Assembly (NCBI GenBank): GCA_003427395.1
Contig: BFEA01000001.1
Location: 11,280,810 to 11,300,827, forward strand
From: Chara braunii
Lineage: Eukaryota; Streptophyta; Charophyceae; Charales; Characeae
DNA length: 20,018 bases
Direction: 5' to 3'
Shown: positions 15,874 through 20,018 of the stretch, piece after piece
How the letters are laid out: each line of letters starts with the position of its first letter
How positions within the stretch are numbered: the stretch's first letter is position 1
Position numbers and translations under genes: made by a program
Notes under the pieces: model-generated
What the model saw: the letters and a program-made list of their open reading frames with translations, nothing else
Told to the model about the DNA's origin: nothing
Databases searched by the model: none

Positions 15874-16447
15874 GGCGATGGGATTCCTGGGAGTGGCCAT
15901 CTCCCCAGCGGACCGGGGGGTCGCCCAGATGACGACCCTGGCAGCGGCCGCAGTTGCCAAGCAAGCAAGGTGGAGCTCGTGTGTCAGCCTGGGCGTGTTC
16001 GGCAAGGCGTTAGTGGTTAACAATTCGGTGCCGGCCACCCTATGGTACACAGGTGCCATCCATCTGGCCCATAGATGGATGTTCACACAACTGAGGAGAA
16101 CTATTCACACGTACTTATCAAGGGGAAGGGCTGATCCGGAGGTAGGGGTGGAAGGTTGCATATGCAGGGTGGCCTGGCCAAAATTGGTCCAGCCAAGGGA
16201 AGCGGGGGGGCTGGGGATCCTAGACCCGAGGCTGCAGACAATCGCACTTCAATTGAGAAAGGTAGTTTGGCTTCTCCTCAGGACGACAGGGGGACCATCG
16301 AGGGGGGTAACTGAGCAGCACCTGGCCTATGCACTGAGGGAACCACCGAAGTTGGTGGACTTATGCCTTGTCAGCGTGACAAGATGGGCCACATCCGACA
16401 GGGAGTGGTATGGTCCTTGCTGTCACTATGGAAGGACAAGGTGTTGA
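15874..16447 (+). pseudogene. LINE ORF2, thumb and post-RT region
   Basis: After a frame change, DDEAMGFLGVAIS corresponds to the YLGV/FLGV strand following motif D. Then come WSSCVSLGVFGKALVVNNSV, then IHTYLSRGRADPE, and CRVAWPKLVQPREAGGLGIL followed by DPRLQTIALQLRKVVWLL. The W-x-x-x-LS-x-x-GR-like segment and the VAW...P...GGLG(I/L) motif are diagnostic of plant L1 ORF2 between RT and the zf-RVT domain. The frame is open for 189 codons. Confidence 0.85.
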
Positions 16448-17811
16448 TTAAGTGTAGGCTGCCAGAATCTGCAGACGTGGTGTTCAATCAGCTCATTTCC
16501 GACAACAGATTCATCTGGGACGGGGAAGGGGACCCCTTCCCGTGGCAAGGCAAGATGGGAGCCTCCAGGTGCCAATGGGCAGAGCGGGGGGTATACAAGG
16601 TTGGTCACCTCTTGGATGCCCAGTGGGAGATTGGAGATCAGATGAGGAGATGATAAGTAGGCTCTCATGGCAGACCAAGTGGGAGAGGCAATTCCGACCC
16701 AATGGGTGGAATTGTCAAAGAAGGGCGGCCTGGAGGAAGGGGATTGAGGAGGAAAGGCTAGTCCACCCGCAGGTGGTCTATAAGATTGCGAAGGTACGGG
16801 AAGGGGAGCCGCTGGAAGCCACAAAATGGGTGGTAAGTTCGGGGTACGAGGGGCTAGGCTCCCCGTTTGTGGGTGCAGGGCGAGATGGATTATCCTGACC
16901 CTGTCAGATCGCCCCGGATACGATGGAGACAGTGCCGGTGTGTAAGGGGGGCAGTTAAGGTGACGACGAGTACCTCCCCGTTTGCCTCAGTAGGACGCGG
17001 CACGAATTGATAACTGATGCACAGGAGTGGTACCTTCCCCCCTAGAATTACAACAAGAAGAAGATTCCTCTGCAGAAGCTCACCACTAAGGGTATCTATC
17101 GCTCATTACTTTCAAAGGTGGACATAGCCACGAAGCTGTGGGACCGGTTGCAAAGGGGGACCGGCTCCCTCGGGCATGGATGGCGAGATGGAAATATCGA
17201 AGATGGAGGGAGCAATGCACCATACTGAGGTCCTTACTGGACCATAAGGCTGATCTACCACCTCACAGTCCCGACGGCAGAGTGGCTGGCCACCAAGAGC
17301 TGGCATACGTCTCGAGCACTGTACCGCCCCGGGGTGTGGCCAGGTGGAAACCATTCCACATGCATTTGTGCACTTCCCGGAGATATCAAACTTTCGGAGA
17401 TGGTGATCAGAAGAGATGAGGGAACCCTCCCCATGGATGGTCACTGAAGAAGACAATGCGGCAACTCTGTCCAGTACGGTGACGACTGTCAACCGGGAGG
17501 ACAAAGACTGGCTTTTTGCTGCATAAGTGGTCACGGGAGTGGTCCTCTGGGCAATATGGACGCTTCAGAATGAGAGAATCAGACAGGGGAAGCAGATCAC
17601 AATGCCAGCCGTAAGAAACAGGGCGCTGGAGAACTTATTAGTAGCCCTCCTGGTAGCCTATCGGATATGCAAACAGAAGTTACGAAATGATGATAGCAAG
17701 TTTGGGAGGGTGTGGGGAGCCTATTCAAGTCTGGTCAAGAAGGATCCTGCAACGGGCAGACTGGTTTTTGGTTCGACTCTGCAAAAGCATGTGGTGGATG
17801 TGGAGAAGTAG
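16448..17811 (+). pseudogene. LINE ORF2, C-terminal zf-RVT region (several frames)
   Basis: Blocks in different plus frames continue the ORF2 tail: SLLSLWKDKVLIKCRLPESA, NQLISDNRFIWDGEGDPF and WAERGVYKVGHLLDAQW. Near 17050-17150 come KKIPLQKLTTKGIYRSLLSK and ATKLWDRLQRG, resembling the zf-RVT segment in which a Y-x-x-L helix is followed by W...LW. Near 17530-17600, GVVLWAIWTLQNERIRQGKQ matches the W-x-IW-x-x-RN ending of plant LINEs. The last frame ends at a TAG at 17809-17811 after HVVDVEK. Cysteine pairs are only partly visible. Frame changes are frequent. Confidence 0.7.
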
Positions 17812-17886
17812 GGTCCAGGTCACCATGAACAGTATAGTTAGTGGTAGATATAGGTAATAGAGAGTAGAGGGCCGTGTATTTTGTAA

Positions 17887-17917
17887 GGGAGGAGGAGGGG
17901 GGGGGGCGGCGGGGGGG
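17887..17917 (+). other. G-rich tract, potential G-quadruplex, 3' of the LINE
   Basis: GGGAGGAGG, then G10, CGGC and G7: at least four runs of three or more G on the plus strand within 31 bases. It lies about 75 bases after the LINE stop codon, so it would be in the LINE 3' UTR. G-rich, quadruplex-forming 3' UTR tracts are known in mammalian L1 elements. Here the element has no visible poly(A) tail. Confidence 0.75.
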
Positions 17918-18828
17918 TGCAACCCGACAAGCTAGGGAGGGGAGGGTAGGGGATAGGGTAGAGGATGGAAAAAAAGCTGGGAGATTGCTAGTATTGGTCG
18001 TATGGAACTGTTCGGTCTACTTGAATGCACGGGAAACATAGAATGGAAGTAGTTTGGCATCTCAGGAAGTATAGAATGGTAGTAATTTGGCAACCTAGGA
18101 GAGGTGAAGGCGGAAAAGGAGAGTTTAAATAGGTGAAGGCGAAAAGTATATGTGGTTGGTCTATCGAGGATGGGAGGTGTAGGTAGTATACGAAGTGGAA
18201 CCGGAATACCAGCAAATTTGATCCGGGATGGATGATTGTGTATGTGAGTGGGAGGCCTGGCGACTGAAGGCACAGCTCGATGCCCCTAACCTGGCCCCTC
18301 TGGGACCCACAGAATGTGCATCTGGGTACTGAGCAAAGCTTTCCCGGTCGCTATGCGAGTCCTGGGTGGGGAGATGTAGGCACGTGACACCATGCTGCCT
18401 CCCACCGCCCTCTGCACTGTGCCTAGGGTGACAGGGGTGTAAGGCCGTGCTTGTCCTACGCTCTCCCTCTTTTGTCGACCATGCTTGCTGGTGATAAGCA
18501 ACTGGACTGCTGTCTCCCAGAATAGATGGGCCCCATTCTTCGGGGCGGGGGGAAAAGCGAAGAAAGGAGTTTCTGACATGAAAGAAGAGATTACTGCAGA
18601 TGCCAGATTTCTTTGGTCAGAAGGGAAATGCCGAATTTCCCAGTCTCGCACAGGAGCCAAATTCAAAACTTTCAAACGAAGTACGGACAAATTTTGCGAT
18701 TTTTCGAAAAAAGTTAAAAAACCTAATGAAGATCCGTGAAAATTGCAAAATAATTTCAAAAATTCCAAACTGTGGAAGTATTTTTCGAACAATGTCAGAA
18801 TAATAGAAAAAGTCCGTTTCGAAATTCA
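17918..18828. other. Unassigned stretch with small tandem duplications
   Basis: Contains a 33-base diverged tandem duplication (ATAGAATGG-AGTA-TTTGGCA, 18038-18070 and 18071-18103) and two AGGTGAAGGCG copies 29 bases apart (18102 and 18131). A 168-codon minus frame (18286-18792) shows no family signature and has no recognised promoter. I see no supported gene. Confidence 0.45.
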
Positions 18829-18889
18829 GGACTTTACACAAACTTTTTTTTTTTTTTTGGGGGGGGGGGCGGGGGACTTTACACAAACT
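18829..18889. repeat. 16-bp direct repeat flanking a T15-G11 homopolymer block
   Basis: GGACTTTACACAAACT occurs at 18829-18844 and again at 18874-18889. Between the copies are a T-run ending at 18858, eleven G (18859-18869), C and further G. On the minus strand this reads direct repeat, C-rich run, A15, direct repeat. That is the arrangement of a target-site duplication around a poly(A)-ended insertion reduced almost to its tail. Confidence 0.9.
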
Positions 18890-19139
18890 CAAATGTGGAA
18901 TTCTGCAAAATTACGGGACGCAATGCTAATGTCAGATCCGAAAAACGTTTTCAGCAGAGACTTTCTGCAGGAGCGAGGGAGGTGTCCTGGATTTCAGGGG
19001 CTCTGCGGGTATGAAAGGGTGGGATTGGCTATTGCAGCCATGCTTGGATTAGATAATGGAAAGGCGGTTGATGGAGTAAAAGAGATCTCTCGCCCCTTGT
19101 GTGAGGTACGCATTGATTGAAAGTAACCGATCCTCCTCC
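18890..19139. other. Unassigned stretch
   Basis: No recognised gene or repeat. It ends at the A19 homopolymer. Confidence 0.4.
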
Positions 19140-19158
19140 AAAAAAAAAAAAAAAAAAC
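19140..19158. repeat. A19 homopolymer
   Basis: Nineteen adenines following CCTCCTCC. They could be a retroposon tail, but no flanking direct repeat was found. Confidence 0.92.
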
Positions 19159-19205
19159 TGAAAAGAATTTTGTCAAATCAATTAAAATCTATCCCCATCA
19201 CCATG

Positions 19206-19408
19206 CACTATTCCCATCCATCCCCATCCATCCCCATCCATCCCCATTCATCCCCATCCCATCCCATCCCCTCCCATCCTATCCCATCCCCTCCCATCCC
19301 TGCCCATCCCCTCCCATCCCCTCCCATCCCCCTCCCATCCCCTCCAATCCCATCCATCCGTTCATTCATCCATTCATCAATCAATCAATCAATCAGTCAA
19401 TCATCCCT
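19206..19408. repeat. CCCATC-type minisatellite and (TCAA)n tract
   Basis: Positions 19212-19360 consist of CCCCATCCAT and CCCATCCCCT variants in tandem. They are followed by ATTCATCC units and then four to five TCAA/CAAT units (to about 19404). The minus strand has more than a dozen GGG or GGGG runs 2-5 bases apart, so quadruplex formation is possible, with an i-motif on the plus strand. There is no coding role. Confidence 0.93.
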
Positions 19409-20018
19409 GCTAGGCGATGTTCGGATGAGCAGATCAATTGTCTTTCTTACTTGGTCTGCTCCGATACCACACTGATGCATGCCTATGAACAGATAGGCAG
19501 TGTGCAAAACAGAGAAATCACCAACACGAAGCAAGACACATACAATGCAAAGATAGAGAAGAAGACTTAAAAAAAAAATCATGTCCAACTCGACACGCTC
19601 AGACTGGATGCATCTGATACCATCATTATACAGCAGGGCCCAAGGACCGGAACATACGTAGATGATAGAGATCCCTCCTCATACTGCCACACTCTTCAGG
19701 AGAAACCACAGGCTGTGAAAGAGATGAAGGGGGGAGATGGAGACGAAGAGTGGAGGGGAAGGAAGAAAAAGGACTGATGCTCCTCATCATGGCCTAAAAA
19801 TAATAGTCTCCCAAAATTCACCGTCATCACTAGAATAGCATCAAGTCTGATCCTCGGGGCATAACCTCTCAAAAATAGTCGCCAATCGCTGATCTGTGTG
19901 TGTGTGTGTGTGTGTGTTACATACTTCAATGAGTATGGGCAGAACCAAAGATCAACCAATATAGGATGAGCATTTATGCAGCGGAAGTCTGATAACGAAC
20001 TGACTCACATAGACTGAC
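19409..20018. other. Unassigned stretch with a (TG)n microsatellite
   Basis: No recognised gene to the window end. A (TG)n tract of about 11 units lies at 19895-19917. Positions 19720-19775 are purine-rich (GA) on the plus strand. Confidence 0.6.

Larger units (their letters stand above)
14500..17880 (+). mobile_element. L1-like LINE, 5'-truncated and decayed
   Basis: The plus strand carries ORF2-like sequence from just upstream of reverse transcriptase through the C-terminal zinc-binding (zf-RVT) region to a stop at 17811. The AP endonuclease that should open ORF2 is absent, and sequence 5' of about 14500 is a gypsy Gag on the other strand. This is typical of 5' truncation during target-primed reverse transcription. 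Frame breaks occur near 15050, 15195-15225, 15875, 16440 and several times beyond. A possible 3' UTR runs to the G-rich tract at 17887. No poly(A) tail or flanking target-site duplication was recognised. Confidence 0.88.

Noticed and set aside
17932-18273. 113-codon minus-strand Pro/Ser/Leu-rich frame after the LINE
   Set aside because: Low-complexity, purine-rich plus strand read in reverse, with no family signature.
18286-18792. 168-codon minus-strand open frame
   Set aside because: No domain, signal or conserved pattern was recognised, and there is no neighbouring element to explain it. It is within what chance frames in 20 kb can give, so it is not listed as a gene.

Overview
The window looks like repeat-dominated, gene-poor nuclear DNA from the green plant lineage. 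It holds a decayed chromodomain-type Ty3/gypsy retrotransposon, an orphan gypsy Gag fragment, a 5'-truncated L1-like LINE, tRNA-like short repeats, a possible inverted-repeat element, long (CT)n tracts and minisatellites. The only trace of a cellular gene is a broken UTP15 (nucleolar WD40) copy. I see no intact protein-coding gene, no rRNA or functional tRNA, and no CRISPR array or prokaryotic operon. A charophyte alga or other streptophyte fits the element types, but the species cannot be fixed from the sequence alone.

Layout. Positions 1-74 are a (CT)n tract and 75-780 is unassigned. Positions 780-4605, minus strand, are a gypsy pol region in the expected order: protease, reverse transcriptase (RT), RNase H, zinc-binding H2C2, integrase, chromodomain. 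It is full of stops and frameshifts. A CT-rich insert splits the integrase, and part of the integrase core lies on the opposite strand. Positions 4606-7760 are non-coding and A/T-rich in parts. They contain a cluster of three hairpins, a repeated GGCAGC-centred unit, a seven-copy 66-bp minisatellite and a TATA-like box. Positions 8960-9641, minus strand, are the UTP15-like pseudogene.

Positions 9675-11300 are unassigned. Positions 11300-12690 are a mosaic of diverged direct repeats around two tRNA-like (SINE-head-like) units and an (AAT)n tract. Positions 12939-13328 are a possible MITE. Positions 13513-13632 carry a 12-bp-arm palindrome and a 45-bp tandem duplication. Positions 13930-14445, minus strand, are a gypsy Gag remnant with a zinc knuckle. 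Positions 14500-17811, plus strand, are LINE ORF2 without its endonuclease. Its RT catalytic aspartates are intact, but there are several frame breaks, and it is followed by a strong G-run. Positions 17918-20018 are unassigned apart from homopolymer and simple-repeat tracts, including a 16-bp direct repeat flanking a T15/G11 block.

Nothing here forms a working pathway. The window is best read as a record of nested insertion, duplication and rearrangement. I did not find convincing evidence of a new functional system. The most unusual items are the UTP15 pseudogene, the paired tRNA-like repeats, the strand switch inside the gypsy integrase and the homopolymer micro-insertion.
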